DNA from: Thalassovita aquimarina
GTDB lineage: Bacteria; Pseudomonadota; Alphaproteobacteria; Rhodobacterales; Rhodobacteraceae
DNA length: 63,444 nt
Reading direction: 5' to 3'
Assembly: GCF_018219815.1 (NCBI RefSeq)
Contig: NZ_JADMKU010000023.1
Span: 1-63,444 of the forward strand
A program made the position numbers and the translations under genes. Below are positions 1-9,293 of this stretch, in pieces. The notes under the pieces were generated by a model. It was not told the DNA's origin. It saw only the letters and a list, made by a program, of their open reading frames with translations, and searched no databases. Every line of letters starts with the position of its first letter. The first letter of the stretch is position 1.

Positions 1-13
1 ATCTGCGTTTCAT
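1..13 (-). CDS. Possible first codons of a gene running off the left edge
   Basis: On the minus strand an ATG at 13 is preceded by AAGGA with a six-base spacer, and only four codons (Met-Lys-Arg-Arg) are visible before the window ends. A Met-Lys-Arg-Arg start would suit a signal peptide. Too little is present to name a product. Confidence 0.3.
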
Positions 14-379
14 GGTCCATCCTTTACTTGGACGGATCACTAACACCGCAATGGCCTGAATTCAGGGGGCAACGTCACAACCCAAAGCAATGGCTCAGTG
101 TTCGGGCAACCAGTTGCGACACAAGGTGGAGCGCTCCACCTGTTGGCTGTCGGCATAGCTGGGCCTTTGTCGCCACGGTGTTTTCTACTTTCGCTGCCCC
201 CTGCCCCGAACAGACCCGGCACACCGCTGGGCACGACACTCCCGTCAGACGGCGTTCATCGCGCGGCTTCCAGAGCCCGGTCGTCTTGGAGCGAAGGGCT
301 TTTCATCGAAAAGCGGCAAACCCGGGGCATTGATATGCCTCTCTGGCACTTGGGAATCGGATCGCCACGAACGCGGATT
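14..379. other. Intergenic stretch with short palindromes
   Basis: No gene could be supported here. The stretch holds a perfect 18-bp palindrome at 124-141 (AGGTGGAGC then GCTCCACCT), a smaller inverted repeat GCAAC-ca-GTTGC at 106-117, and a 7-bp hairpin GCTTTTC-atc-GAAAAGC at 298-314. The last lies downstream of the NAD(P)-binding gene and may help end its transcript, although no T-run follows. Confidence 0.5.
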
Positions 380-1111
380 TCAGTCCTTGCCGCCGAGTTT
401 TTCCAGTCCTGCAATCAGATCATCGCTCATGTTGTTTTGCACCATGTGGTCGCGCAATCTCTGGTTATAACCGCCGGGCGTATCCAGCGCCTTGAGCAGC
501 GGCGCGCAGTCGGAACCTGCTAGGCTGGAACTGACCAGATGGCGCAGGAACGCTTCGCCCTGATCCGGGTCGGACACCCGCGCGCCCAGCCATTCGGCGG
601 CATCCGCAACCAGCTTCACCGCCGGCGAAAGCACCGCCTGCGCGGCAAGGTAGGCGGCCATTTCCCCGGCATCCTGCAATTCGTAGACGGTGTTGCGCAC
701 GCCAAAGATCGCATTCACCAATCCGGTATCGCCCTGCGCCATGATCGGCGATCCGCCGCGGGCAATGCCCGGAAACGGCATCATGATCGCCGCGGCGCGG
801 GCCGGGGCGACCAGCGCCGCCACGTCTTCCAATGACGCCCCCGCCATCAGGGTGATCACCTGCCGATCGGCGCGGAATGGAAGCCCCGTCAGGACTTCGG
901 CCGCAGTTTCGGCCAGCAGGCCGAGAACAACCACGTCGCTGTCAGCCACCACCTGCGGATTGTCGGCGACGGAAACATTGGCGAACGCGCCCGACAACCG
1001 CGCCGCATGGGCCGCGCTGCGCCTGGAAACGGTGATGTCATGGCCGTCGCCCGCGATCCCCTCGACCAGAGCCGAGGCGATGGTGCCCAGTCCCAATACT
1101 CCGATTTTCAT
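380..1111 (-). CDS. NAD(P)-binding protein of the pyrroline-5-carboxylate reductase/F420-dependent type
   Basis: A 243-residue protein begins with a Rossmann fold (GVLGLGTIASALVEGI, glycine-rich loop at residues 4-14) and continues with the helical part typical of ProC-like dimers. It was probably derived from a pyrroline-5-carboxylate reductase ancestor, but nothing shows that it makes proline. It lies 109 bases downstream of the MttB-family gene on the same strand, which suggests a redox step in the same methylated-amine pathway. The ATG is preceded by GGAG at a normal distance. The protein family is fairly certain; the substrate is unknown. Confidence 0.75.
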   Translation of the reverse strand: MKIGVLGLGTIASALVEGIAGDGHDITVSRRSAAHAARLSGAFANVSVADNPQVVADSDVVVLGLLAETAAEVLTGLPFRADRQVITLMAGASLEDVAALVAPARAAAIMMPFPGIARGGSPIMAQGDTGLVNAIFGVRNTVYELQDAGEMAAYLAAQAVLSPAVKLVADAAEWLGARVSDPDQGEAFLRHLVSSSLAGSDCAPLLKALDTPGGYNQRLRDHMVQNNMSDDLIAGLEKLGGKD

Positions 1112-1220
1112 GCCGTTCTCCGTCTGTCACCACGTTCCGTATCGTCATCCCCAGCATGTGCCGCTCGAGGCCGGCGATCCAGCCCCATCCGCACACGACC
1201 GGATTTCCCCGGCCGGGCGG

Positions 1221-2798
1221 TCAGTACCACGCGTCCAGCATGGAGGTCTTTTTGCGCGCGATGAAGTCCTTCAGCGCCAGGTCGGTGTCTTCCGCCATCG
1301 GCGGCGGCTGATAATTGGCCAGCAATTCCTTCCAGCGCCGGTTGGCGCGGATGGCGGAATCCGCACCGCCCTGTTCGGACCAGGTCTCGTATGGCTGATC
1401 GTCGTTCAGCGCGCTGTCCCAATAGGCGGCCTTGTAATGGCGCAGCGTGTGGGCGGTGCCGAAAAGGTGTTCGCCCGGCCCCTGCTCGGCCAGCGCGTCG
1501 ATCCCCAGCGTTTCGTCATCCACCGCAATTCCGTTCAGATAGGCATGCAGCGCACCGCACATGTCGCAATCCATGACGAATTTTTCATAGGACATCGACA
1601 ACAGCCCATCCAGAAATCCGGCCGAATGCAGGATGAAATTCGCCCCGCCCTGCACCGCCGACATCATTGACATCATCGCCTGCTGCATCGCCTGCCCGTC
1701 CGGCATTTTCGAGGTGGCGAAATTCCCCGCGCAGCGCAGCGGCAGCTTGAACCGCCGCGCCATCTGCCCCATCACGAGCGAACCAAGCGCCGGTTCAGGG
1801 GTGCCGAAGGTGGGCGACCCCGTCCTCAGCGCCATCGAGCTGAGGAACCCGCCCAGCACGACCGGCGCGCCGGGGCGCACCAGTTGGGTCAGCGCGCAGG
1901 CCGTCATCGATTCGGCAAGACATTGCGCGATGGCCCCCGCCATGGTCAACGGTGCCACCGCCCCGCCCAGCAGGAACGGCACGTGGATCGACCCCTGCCC
2001 AGCGCGGGCATAAGCGGTGATCGCCTGCGTCGTCACCCCATCCAGAACCAGCGGCGAGGTGGTGTTGAAATTGCCCATGATCACGCAATGACTGTCGACG
2101 AAATCCGACCCGAACAGGATGCGGCACATCTCGATCGAATCCTCTGCCCTTTCGGGCGCGGTGATCGACCCGAGAAAGGGCCGGTCGGAATAGCGCATAT
2201 GGGCATAAACCATGTCGAGATGCCGCTTGTTCACCGCGATGTCGGTCGGTTCGCAGATGGTGCCGCCGGAATGGTGCAGCCAGGGCGAGGACTGGCCCAG
2301 CTTCACGAGGTTTTCGAAATCCGCGATGGTGCCGTAACGCCGACCGTTGTCCAGATCCATCACGAAAGGCGATCCGTAGGAGGGCGCGAAAACCATCGCA
2401 TCGCCGCCGATTTCCACCGAATTGGCCGGATTTCGGGCATGCTGGGTGAACCGTTCGGGGGCGGTTTTTACAAGGTCCCGGATCATTCCCGGTTCGAACT
2501 TGATATTCCAGACGGTGCGGCTGACCTCGGTCACCTTGCCGCCTGCCACGCGGAACAGATCCACCGTCGTGGGGTCATCGCGGAACTCGATGCCGATTTC
2601 GGACAGGATGCGGTCCATTCCCGCCTCGATCCGGTCCAGCGCCCCCTCGCCCAGCAGGTCGTAGGTCGGAATAGCACGGGTGATATAGGGCACCTGCAAA
2701 TGCGGGTTCTGTCCGGGGCCGTCGGTCCTGTCCGCCCCCGCCGCGCCGCGCCGCGCCCGCCGCCCGGCCCGTGCCGGTCTGGATCCCTCTGCCAACAT
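1221..2798 (-). CDS. Trimethylamine methyltransferase family protein (MttB superfamily, non-pyrrolysine type)
   Basis: A 525-residue member of the MttB superfamily, which demethylates quaternary or tertiary amines and passes the methyl group to a corrinoid protein. The frame runs through the region holding the amber-encoded pyrrolysine in archaeal MttB without any in-frame TAG, so it belongs to the non-pyrrolysine group that includes the glycine-betaine methyltransferase MtgB. The start chosen at 2798 has AAGGGGAAGG upstream; an earlier in-frame start at 2879 would add 27 unlikely residues. The N terminus is rich in Ala, Arg and Gly. No corrinoid protein is encoded beside it. It diverges from a LysR gene that probably controls it. 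Substrate unresolved (glycine betaine, proline betaine, carnitine and similar are candidates). Confidence 0.85.
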   Translation of the reverse strand: MLAEGSRPARAGRRARRGAAGADRTDGPGQNPHLQVPYITRAIPTYDLLGEGALDRIEAGMDRILSEIGIEFRDDPTTVDLFRVAGGKVTEVSRTVWNIKFEPGMIRDLVKTAPERFTQHARNPANSVEIGGDAMVFAPSYGSPFVMDLDNGRRYGTIADFENLVKLGQSSPWLHHSGGTICEPTDIAVNKRHLDMVYAHMRYSDRPFLGSITAPERAEDSIEMCRILFGSDFVDSHCVIMGNFNTTSPLVLDGVTTQAITAYARAGQGSIHVPFLLGGAVAPLTMAGAIAQCLAESMTACALTQLVRPGAPVVLGGFLSSMALRTGSPTFGTPEPALGSLVMGQMARRFKLPLRCAGNFATSKMPDGQAMQQAMMSMMSAVQGGANFILHSAGFLDGLLSMSYEKFVMDCDMCGALHAYLNGIAVDDETLGIDALAEQGPGEHLFGTAHTLRHYKAAYWDSALNDDQPYETWSEQGGADSAIRANRRWKELLANYQPPPMAEDTDLALKDFIARKKTSMLDAWY

Positions 2799-2882
2799 GG
2801 CCTTCCCCTTCTGTTTTCCATCCGATGGCAAATCCTGCGAAGGGCGGGCTGCATTGACAACGGCAATTAGACTCACCAAGGA

Positions 2883-2895
2883 TTAACTCAGCTAA
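2883..2895. promoter_or_regulatory. Candidate LysR operator (T-N11-A dyad)
   Basis: TTAACTCAGCTAA fits the T-N11-A form of LysR boxes with an imperfect dyad (TTAaC and GcTAA). It lies in the 161-base gap between the divergent mttB-like and lysR genes, where a regulator that controls both itself and its neighbour normally binds. Such short dyads occur by chance, so this is a position-supported guess. Confidence 0.4.
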
Positions 2896-2959
2896 GCCTG
2901 AATGCCGCAATCGGCACACATCCAGCGGCCCGAACGGCCCAGCTCAGGACAATCATTCT

Positions 2960-3871
2960 ATGGCACAGCGCCCCTACAACCTGCCCCCGATGAGCGCCCT
3001 TGTCAGCTTCGAGGCGGCGGCGCGCCATGTCAGTTTCAAGGCGGCCGCGCAGGAACTGAACGTCACCCCGGCGGCGGTCAGCCACCAGGTCAAGGCGCTG
3101 GAAACCGAGCTCCGGCAGGTGCTGTTCCGGCGCAATCACCGCGGGGTGGAACTGACCGAAACCGGGGCCTACATGCTGGTCGCGCTGCAACGCGGGTTCG
3201 AGGAAATTTCCGACGCGGTTGCGCAGCTGCGCTCGGACGCGGCCAGCGCCACCGTCACCATCCGGGCCTCGACCGCAGTCAGTTCGCTGTGGCTTGCGCC
3301 GAAACTGGCCGAGTTCTGGAAGACCTACCCGCATATCCCGGTATCGCAGAATGTCACCGACTTTCCCGATCACGCCCCCGCCTGCGACCTGAGCATCAAT
3401 TATGGCCACATGGACCGCGACAAGGGCGATGTGCGGTTCCTGTTCCGAGACCGGATCGCGGCGCTCGGCAGCCCGCGCTTCGCCGAAAGGCATCCGATTG
3501 ACGCCATTGCGGATTTCGCCCGCACGCCGCTCATCCACATGGAGATGCCGACATCGGAATGGACACATTGGGGCGATTGGTGCCGGGAACTGGGCTATGA
3601 CGGACCGGTGGGCGGCGGCTACCGGGTCAATAATTACGTCATCGCGCTGCAGGCGGCGCAGGACGATGTCGGCGCAGTTCTGGGCTGGGGCGGCCTGACC
3701 GGGCCGCTGGTGGGATCGGGCGCGCTGGTCAAGCTCTGGCCCGAGGAAGTGGCGTCACCGCGGGATTTCTACATCAAGCTGCACCCGGGCGCCTCGGATC
3801 ATGCGGCGATCGTGCGCGACTGGCTGCTGAGCTTTGCCGACCGCGACGAAGCACAGCCGTTTTCAATGTAA
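2960..3871 (+). CDS. LysR-family transcriptional regulator (GcvA-like)
   Basis: A 303-residue protein with an N-terminal winged helix-turn-helix (residues about 10-70, containing SFEAAARHVSFKAAAQELNV and TPAAVSHQVKALE) and a C-terminal substrate-binding-like effector domain. The sequence pattern is that of the GcvA group. It is transcribed divergently from the MttB-family gene and is the obvious regulator of that operon. Its effector would be the methylated amine or a breakdown product, which is inference from position only. Confidence 0.9.
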   Translation: MAQRPYNLPPMSALVSFEAAARHVSFKAAAQELNVTPAAVSHQVKALETELRQVLFRRNHRGVELTETGAYMLVALQRGFEEISDAVAQLRSDAASATVTIRASTAVSSLWLAPKLAEFWKTYPHIPVSQNVTDFPDHAPACDLSINYGHMDRDKGDVRFLFRDRIAALGSPRFAERHPIDAIADFARTPLIHMEMPTSEWTHWGDWCRELGYDGPVGGGYRVNNYVIALQAAQDDVGAVLGWGGLTGPLVGSGALVKLWPEEVASPRDFYIKLHPGASDHAAIVRDWLLSFADRDEAQPFSM

Positions 3872-3896
3872 AACGCGCCCCCGAAGAGGCGCGCTT
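3870..3896 (-). terminator. Rho-independent terminator of the acyl-CoA ligase gene
   Basis: A 6-bp GC stem (CGCGCC at 3874-3879 with GGCGCG at 3888-3893) is followed on the minus strand by TTTT. It sits between the convergent lysR and acyl-CoA ligase genes; the T-run serves the minus-strand gene. Confidence 0.7.
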
Positions 3897-3916
3897 CCCA
3901 TCCTATCGGGGCCGGA

Positions 3917-5800
3917 TCAGTCGGCCCATTCCCACGGCCGGGTATAGGCGCCCAGCACATGGCCCACCTCTTCGTCATGCACCACGCCGGTGCGTTCGAC
4001 CCGGGCGACAAGGCCGCGCTTCTTGTCGTCGATGACCTCGACCACCTTCGCGTTCAGCTTCGCCTCGTCCAGCGCGGCGTTGTAGATGCGGGTGATCGCC
4101 CGCTTGCGCAGGTCGGGCTTGAACACCTTGCCGACGGCGGTCTTGGGCAGTTCGTCCAGCACCTCGACATGTTTCGGGATGGCCGCGCGTTCGTGGATAT
4201 GAACCTTGCAGTGCTTCAGCAGTTCCTCGCCGGTCACGCCGGCCCCCTCGACCAGTTCGACATAGGCGCAGGGAATTTCCCCCGAATGGGCGTCGGGCTG
4301 ACCGATGGCACCGGCGAAGGCGACGTCGTGATGCGCAAGCAGCGCCTCTTCGATCTCGGCCGGGTCGATATTGTGGCCGCCGCGGATGATCAGATCCTTC
4401 GCCCGCCCGGTGATCCAGATGTAGTTGTCGCCGTCGATCCGGCCCAGATCACCGGTGCGCAGGTATTTGTCAAAGTGGTAGAGGTTCTTGTTCTTGTCCG
4501 CCTCGGTATAGGTATTATCCGGCCAGACGCCCGGATTGGACACGCAGATTTCGCCGACCTCGTCGGTGTCGCATTCAACCGGTTCGCCGTTCACTTCCTT
4601 GAAGATGCGCACATCGGAATAGGGGAAGCGGACGCCGACCGACCCGACCTTCTTGTCCCCGTCGACCGGGTTGCAGGACACAAGGCAGGTCGCCTCGGTC
4701 AGGCCGTAGCCTTCGACGATTGACACCCCGGTGGCGCTTTCGAACCGATTGAAAAGTTCCAGCGGCAGCGGCGCCGACCCCGAGAACGAGGTTTTCACGC
4801 TGCTGACATCGGCATCCACAGGCCGCTGCATCAGCGCCGAAATGGCGGTAGGCACGGTGATGATGAAGGTGATCTTCCAGCGCTCGATCAGTTTCCAGAA
4901 ATTGTCGAACACGCCGTCGCCGCGATATCCGGCCGGGGTCGGGAACACCACATGCGCGCCCGAGAAGATCACCGCCATCAGGATCACATGGCAGGCGAAG
5001 ACGTGGAATAGCGGCAGCGGGCAGATCACGTTGTCTTCGGGCGTGTAAAGCAAGGTACCACCAAGCCAGCCGTTATAGATGATGCCGGAATAGCGGTGCT
5101 GCGCCACTTTGGGCATGCCGGTGGTACCGCCGGTGTGGAAATAGGCCGCCACCCGGTCCTCGGTGGCGTCGGCAAAGGACAACGAGCGGGGGTATTTGCG
5201 CATCGTCTTGTTGAAATCCAGAACATCGGCGTGATGGTTCCCAGGATTCTTCGGCCGCACCAGCGGCACGATCAGGCTTTTCGGCGGGGTCAGGTAGCGG
5301 TTCAGGTCGATTTCCAGCACCGTGTGCACCCCGGGGGCATGGCGCACCGCCTCGGCGGTCTTCTGTGCCACGTCGGTTTTCGGAAAGGCCTTCAGCGTGA
5401 CCACCACCTTAGCGCCGGTTTCGCGCAGGATGGCACCGATCTGTTCGGGTTCCAGCAGCGGATTGATCGGGTTGACGATCCCGGCGATGGCGCCGCCCAG
5501 GATGGTCAAGATGGTTTCGTTGCAGTTGGGCAGGACGCAGGCCACCACGTCGGTTTCACCGATGCCAAGGTCGCGGAACATGTTGGCCGCCTGGCAGGTG
5601 CGGGCGTGCAGTTCGGTCCAGCTCAGCGTTTCGGCCTTGTCTGTGGGGCCGCTCAGCAACTGGAACGTCACCGCGTCGCGATCCCCGTGCAGATCCTTGG
5701 TCCGGGTCAGCATCTGGTACAGCGTTTTAGGTGTATCACGGCCTTCCCAGGGCATTTCCTGTTCGATGGCGATGGTGTCGTCGATTGACGCGAATGGCAT
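3917..5800 (-). CDS. AMP-dependent acyl-CoA synthetase/ligase
   Basis: A 627-residue ANL-superfamily enzyme that activates a carboxylic acid with ATP and joins it to CoA. Visible motifs are the P-loop-like YFHTGGTTGMPK, the adenylate-binding EGYGLTEAT, and the hinge region YLRTGDLGRID with GRAKDLIIRGGHNIDP. The C-terminal catalytic lysine lies in PKTAVGKVFKPDLRK. It is longer than usual because of about 60 extra C-terminal residues. It stands alone, between convergent lysR and the ABC exporter. Substrate class (medium or long fatty acid, or aromatic acid) cannot be set from sequence alone. Confidence 0.85.
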   Translation of the reverse strand: MPFASIDDTIAIEQEMPWEGRDTPKTLYQMLTRTKDLHGDRDAVTFQLLSGPTDKAETLSWTELHARTCQAANMFRDLGIGETDVVACVLPNCNETILTILGGAIAGIVNPINPLLEPEQIGAILRETGAKVVVTLKAFPKTDVAQKTAEAVRHAPGVHTVLEIDLNRYLTPPKSLIVPLVRPKNPGNHHADVLDFNKTMRKYPRSLSFADATEDRVAAYFHTGGTTGMPKVAQHRYSGIIYNGWLGGTLLYTPEDNVICPLPLFHVFACHVILMAVIFSGAHVVFPTPAGYRGDGVFDNFWKLIERWKITFIITVPTAISALMQRPVDADVSSVKTSFSGSAPLPLELFNRFESATGVSIVEGYGLTEATCLVSCNPVDGDKKVGSVGVRFPYSDVRIFKEVNGEPVECDTDEVGEICVSNPGVWPDNTYTEADKNKNLYHFDKYLRTGDLGRIDGDNYIWITGRAKDLIIRGGHNIDPAEIEEALLAHHDVAFAGAIGQPDAHSGEIPCAYVELVEGAGVTGEELLKHCKVHIHERAAIPKHVEVLDELPKTAVGKVFKPDLRKRAITRIYNAALDEAKLNAKVVEVIDDKKRGLVARVERTGVVHDEEVGHVLGAYTRPWEWAD

Positions 5801-5970
5801 CTTGATGTCCTCCCTCCGTCGGCCCCCTCCGGCCGGCTTGCCTTGCTAGACAATCTGAAAGGGTTTGCAGCCACACACAAGTCAGGCAGCACCCTCTTGC
5901 GCAACGTCAACCTGCAAAAAGGACGCCGAAAGCGCCCTTTTCATGCATTTCCGGATGACCTCGGATCAGC

Positions 5971-7767
5971 TCAGGCCGCGTCGACGGCCCCGTCGGTGAA
6001 TTGCAGACGCGCCAGCCGCGCGTAAAGCCCGCCCTCGGCCACCAGTTCGTCATGGGTGCCCTGCGCCACGATCCGGCCGTCTTCCATCACCACGATTCGG
6101 TCGGCCTTTTTCACCGTGGCAAGGCGGTGCGCCACGATGATCGTGGTGCGGTCCTTCGACAACTCGTCGACCGCGGCCTGCACCGCGCGTTCGCTTTCGG
6201 CATCCAGCGCGCTGGTCGCTTCGTCCAGCAACAGAACCGGCGCGTCGCGCAGGATCGCGCGGGCGATGGCGATACGCTGCTTCTGCCCGCCCGACAGCAT
6301 CACGCCGCGCTCGCCCACCTGACTGTCATAGCCTTCGGGCAGCTTCATGATGAAATCATGCGCCGCGGCGGCATTGGCGGCGGCCTCGACCTCGGCATCG
6401 GAGGCGCCGGGACGGCCAAAGCGGATGTTTTCACGCGCCGTCGTGGCAAAGATCACCGGATCCTGCGGCACCAGCGCAAGGTTCTTGCGGAACTCGGACC
6501 GCGCCATGCCCTTCAGATCCGCCCCATCGAGCAGGATGCGCCCCGCCTGCGGGTCATAGAACCGCAGGATGATCTGGATGATCGTGGTCTTGCCCGCCCC
6601 CGACGGCCCGACCAGCGCCACGGTTTCGCCCGGCCGGATATCCAGATCGACCCCGTCCAGCGCCGACACGTCGGGGCGCGAAGGATAGCGGAAACTCACG
6701 TTTTCGAACCGGATATGGCCGCTGACCGGCGCCGGTACCGGCGCGGGGCTGGCCGGATCGGCAACGCTGTCCTCGGCCCGCAGCAGTTCGACCAACCGTT
6801 CGGTCGCCCCCGCCGCGCGCTGCAATTCGCCCCAGATTTCCGACAGCGCGGCGACCGACCCGGCGACCATCACCGAATAGATCACGAACTGCACCAGGGC
6901 TCCCGCGCTCATGCTGCCCGCGCGCACATCGTTGGCACCGATCCACAGAACGCCGACCACGCCGGCGAAGACGAGAAAGATCACGATCACCGTCATCACC
7001 GCACGGGTGGTGATCCGGCGCTTGGCCGAGCCATAGCTGGCCTCGGTCACATTGGCGAAATCGCGCCGGGCGCCGGTTTCATTGGTAAACGCCTGCACCG
7101 TCTGCACGCTCAAGAGCGCCTCGGACGCATTGCCAGAACTCTCGGCGATCCAGTCCTGGTTTTCCCGGCTCAGCTTGCGCAGCTTGCGGCCCAGCGTCAG
7201 GATCGGCACGATCACCAGCGGCACGATCAGAAGCACCAGCCCGGTCAGCTTGGCCGAGGTCAACAGCATCAGCCCCAGCCCGCCAATACCGATCAGCACG
7301 TTGCGCAGCGCTACCGATATCGACGATCCGATCACCGACAGGATCAGCGTGGTGTCGGTTGTGATCCGGCTCAGCACCTCGCCGGTCATGATGTTTTCGA
7401 AGAAGGCCGGACTCATGCCGATGACGCGGTCGAACACGGCCTTGCGGATATCGGCAACCACCCGTTCGCCCAGCCGCGTGACCAGCGCGTAACGCAGCCC
7501 GGTGCCAATCGCCAGCAGAGCCGCCAACGCCATCGCAGCGCCGAAATACTGATCCAGCAGCGCGCCGTCGGCGCCGCTGAAATTGTCCACCACCCGGCGC
7601 ACCGCCAGGGGCAGGGTCAGCGACACGCTGGCGGTCAGCACCAGCGCCAGACCGGCACCAACGACCATCCATTTGTAGGGGCTCAGAAACGGCCAAAGTT
7701 CGCGCAACGCGCCGACCTTCTTGGATTTCTCGCGATCCTCAGTGACCGTTGTCGGGGTCCGGGCCAT
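5971..7767 (-). CDS. ABC exporter, fused membrane and ATPase domains (MsbA/BmrA type)
   Basis: A 598-residue half-transporter that would work as a homodimer in the inner membrane. Residues about 30-310 form the six-helix type I exporter domain; residues about 350-595 form the ATPase with Walker A LVGPSGAGKTT, signature LSGGQKQRIAIARA, Walker B VLLLDEATSALD and the H-loop in IVAHRLATVKKADRI. The start at 7767 is chosen because AAAGGA sits six bases before it; ATG 7773 lies too close to that site and a start further upstream adds low-complexity residues. It diverges from the AsnC gene. The cargo (lipid or drug) is unknown. Confidence 0.88.
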   Translation of the reverse strand: MARTPTTVTEDREKSKKVGALRELWPFLSPYKWMVVGAGLALVLTASVSLTLPLAVRRVVDNFSGADGALLDQYFGAAMALAALLAIGTGLRYALVTRLGERVVADIRKAVFDRVIGMSPAFFENIMTGEVLSRITTDTTLILSVIGSSISVALRNVLIGIGGLGLMLLTSAKLTGLVLLIVPLVIVPILTLGRKLRKLSRENQDWIAESSGNASEALLSVQTVQAFTNETGARRDFANVTEASYGSAKRRITTRAVMTVIVIFLVFAGVVGVLWIGANDVRAGSMSAGALVQFVIYSVMVAGSVAALSEIWGELQRAAGATERLVELLRAEDSVADPASPAPVPAPVSGHIRFENVSFRYPSRPDVSALDGVDLDIRPGETVALVGPSGAGKTTIIQIILRFYDPQAGRILLDGADLKGMARSEFRKNLALVPQDPVIFATTARENIRFGRPGASDAEVEAAANAAAAHDFIMKLPEGYDSQVGERGVMLSGGQKQRIAIARAILRDAPVLLLDEATSALDAESERAVQAAVDELSKDRTTIIVAHRLATVKKADRIVVMEDGRIVAQGTHDELVAEGGLYARLARLQFTDGAVDAA

Positions 7768-8011
7768 CGGCATTCCTTTCCTGTCCTGCGCATTCGGGTT
7801 TATGCGACGCCGTCCGCAGGAGCAAGCGGCAGGACTGTCGCGGGTGGGTCGACGCCCGGCGAAACCGTTTGCGCCGGCCAGTATGCGGCGCGTCCCTTCA
7901 TTTGCCGCAAGACTTGCAGCCTTACCGGAAAAACGCAGGTTCCGGACTTGATTTACCACACCATCACGACAACAATCATTGCAACCAAATCGCTTCTCCG
8001 GACTTCTTCCC

Positions 8012-8476
8012 ATGATCGACGCCATTGACCGCAAAATATGCGCCCTCCTGCAGGACAACGCCCGCGCCTCAAGCACCGAGGTCGCGCAGGCCGTATCGCT
8101 GTCGGTATCGGCGGCGAATGAACGGATCCGGCGCCTGTCGTCGAGTGGCGCGATCCGGGGCTGGCACGCGTCCTTGTCGCCCGATCTGTTCGGGGCTTCC
8201 TTCTGTGCCTTCGTTCTGATCGACATGGATTTCGACGGCGAAGCCGAAGCAGTGGCGGAGCTGAGCGCGCGGCAAGAGGTGCAGGAACTGCATCACGTCA
8301 GCGGCCCGCATTCCTACCTGATGAAGCTGCGGCTGGCCGACACCAAGGCGCTGCAGTCCTTTCTGACCGAAGTGGTGAAACCGCTGCCTGCCGTGTCGCG
8401 GACGGAAACCATCATTGCGCTGGATACGGCAAAGGAAACGCCTGCCATCGCCCTGCGGGGGAGTGCCGATGCTTGA
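8012..8476 (+). CDS. Lrp/AsnC-family transcriptional regulator
   Basis: A 154-residue regulator with an N-terminal helix-turn-helix (IDRKICALLQDNARASSTEV onward) and a C-terminal RAM ligand-binding domain. It overlaps the LysE-type exporter gene downstream by eight bases, the common pairing in which an Lrp-like protein senses an amino acid and controls its export. ATG 8012 has no clear ribosome site; an in-frame TTG at 7979 is the alternative. It diverges from the ABC exporter gene with a 244-base gap. Confidence 0.88.
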   Translation: MIDAIDRKICALLQDNARASSTEVAQAVSLSVSAANERIRRLSSSGAIRGWHASLSPDLFGASFCAFVLIDMDFDGEAEAVAELSARQEVQELHHVSGPHSYLMKLRLADTKALQSFLTEVVKPLPAVSRTETIIALDTAKETPAIALRGSADA

Positions 8477-9092
8477 TGTCTTCGTGAAGGGTCTGGGCGT
8501 CGGGCTGGCCATCGCCGCGCCGGTGGGGCCGATCGGGGTGCTGTGCATCCGGCGCAGCGTCGCCGAGGGCCGCGCGGCGGGACTGGCCACCGGCTTCGGC
8601 GCGGCGGCGGCGGACGGCACTTACGGATTACTGGTGGCGGCAGGGGTGTCGGCCAGCGGGTTGTTGACCCGATACGCCACGCCGATGCAGCTTTTCGGCG
8701 GGCTGCTGATCGCATGGCTGGGCGTGATGACGCTGCGCGGTTTCTTCGCCGACCGCCCCGGCGAAGCCGCCGCCCCGCCCGCCAAGTCGGTACTCGGCGC
8801 CTTCGGCACCACCTATGTGCTGACGCTGTCCAACCCGATGACCATCCTGGCCTTCGCCGGCATGATCGCCGGGCTCGGGGCCAGCGCGGCGGGCACGCCG
8901 AATGCGGCCTATTGGCTGGTGACCGGGGTGTTTCTGGGATCGGCGCTGTGGTGGCTGATTCTTGTGCATGCGGCGCTTTGGGCGCGGGCGCGGATTGCGG
9001 CGGACATGCTCAAGTGGCTCGACCTCATCGCGGGCACGATCCTGACCGGTTGGGGTATCAGCCTGGCGCTTGGCGCGATGTCGGGGGGATAG
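8469..9092 (+). CDS. LysE/RhtB-family amino-acid exporter
   Basis: A 207-residue inner-membrane protein with about six hydrophobic segments and the family hallmark near the N terminus (GVGLAIAAPVGPIGVLCIRR). It should export an amino acid or similar metabolite. The ATG at 8469 lies inside the end of the asnC gene, so translation is probably coupled. The substrate cannot be read from the sequence. Confidence 0.88.
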   Translation: MLDVFVKGLGVGLAIAAPVGPIGVLCIRRSVAEGRAAGLATGFGAAAADGTYGLLVAAGVSASGLLTRYATPMQLFGGLLIAWLGVMTLRGFFADRPGEAAAPPAKSVLGAFGTTYVLTLSNPMTILAFAGMIAGLGASAAGTPNAAYWLVTGVFLGSALWWLILVHAALWARARIAADMLKWLDLIAGTILTGWGISLALGAMSGG

Positions 9093-9097
9093 AATGT

Positions 9098-9171
9098 TGG
9101 AGCGGGCGGCGGGAATCGAACCCGCGTCATTAGCTTGGAAGGCTAAGGTCTTACCACTACACAACGCCCGC
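9098..9171 (-). tRNA. tRNA-Gly(UCC)
   Basis: The minus strand folds as a complete cloverleaf of 74 bases. The acceptor stem GCGGGCG (from 9171) pairs with CGCCCGC, the anticodon loop CTTCCAA has anticodon TCC, the T-arm carries GGGTTCGATTCCC, the discriminator is T, and CCA is encoded at 9100-9098. U73 is usual for bacterial tRNA-Gly. Confidence 0.97.
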
Positions 9172-9184
9172 TCAACAGGTGTAC

Positions 9185-9213
9185 TTCCTATGACATCGGA
9201 ATTTTGAGGTCAA
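9185..9213 (-). promoter_or_regulatory. Likely promoter of tRNA-Gly
   Basis: On the minus strand TTGACC (9213-9208) and TAGGAA (9190-9185) are separated by exactly 17 bases and lie 14 bases before the tRNA. The -35 is near consensus and the -10 is weak. Confidence 0.6.
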
Positions 9214-9293
9214 GGCCGCTCGGACACAGTTTCTGTCGATTGCCGCATCCGTTTCCGACCCCGCCCCGCGACGCCGATTGCCCGGCGTGACGA

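Noticed and set aside
1221-2798. Pyrrolysine (in-frame amber codon) in the MttB homologue
   Set aside because: The frame is continuous with no internal TAG and no pyl genes are present.
7768-8226. Longer start for the ABC exporter
   Set aside because: It would run into the divergent AsnC gene, and the extra residues have no relation to exporter N termini.
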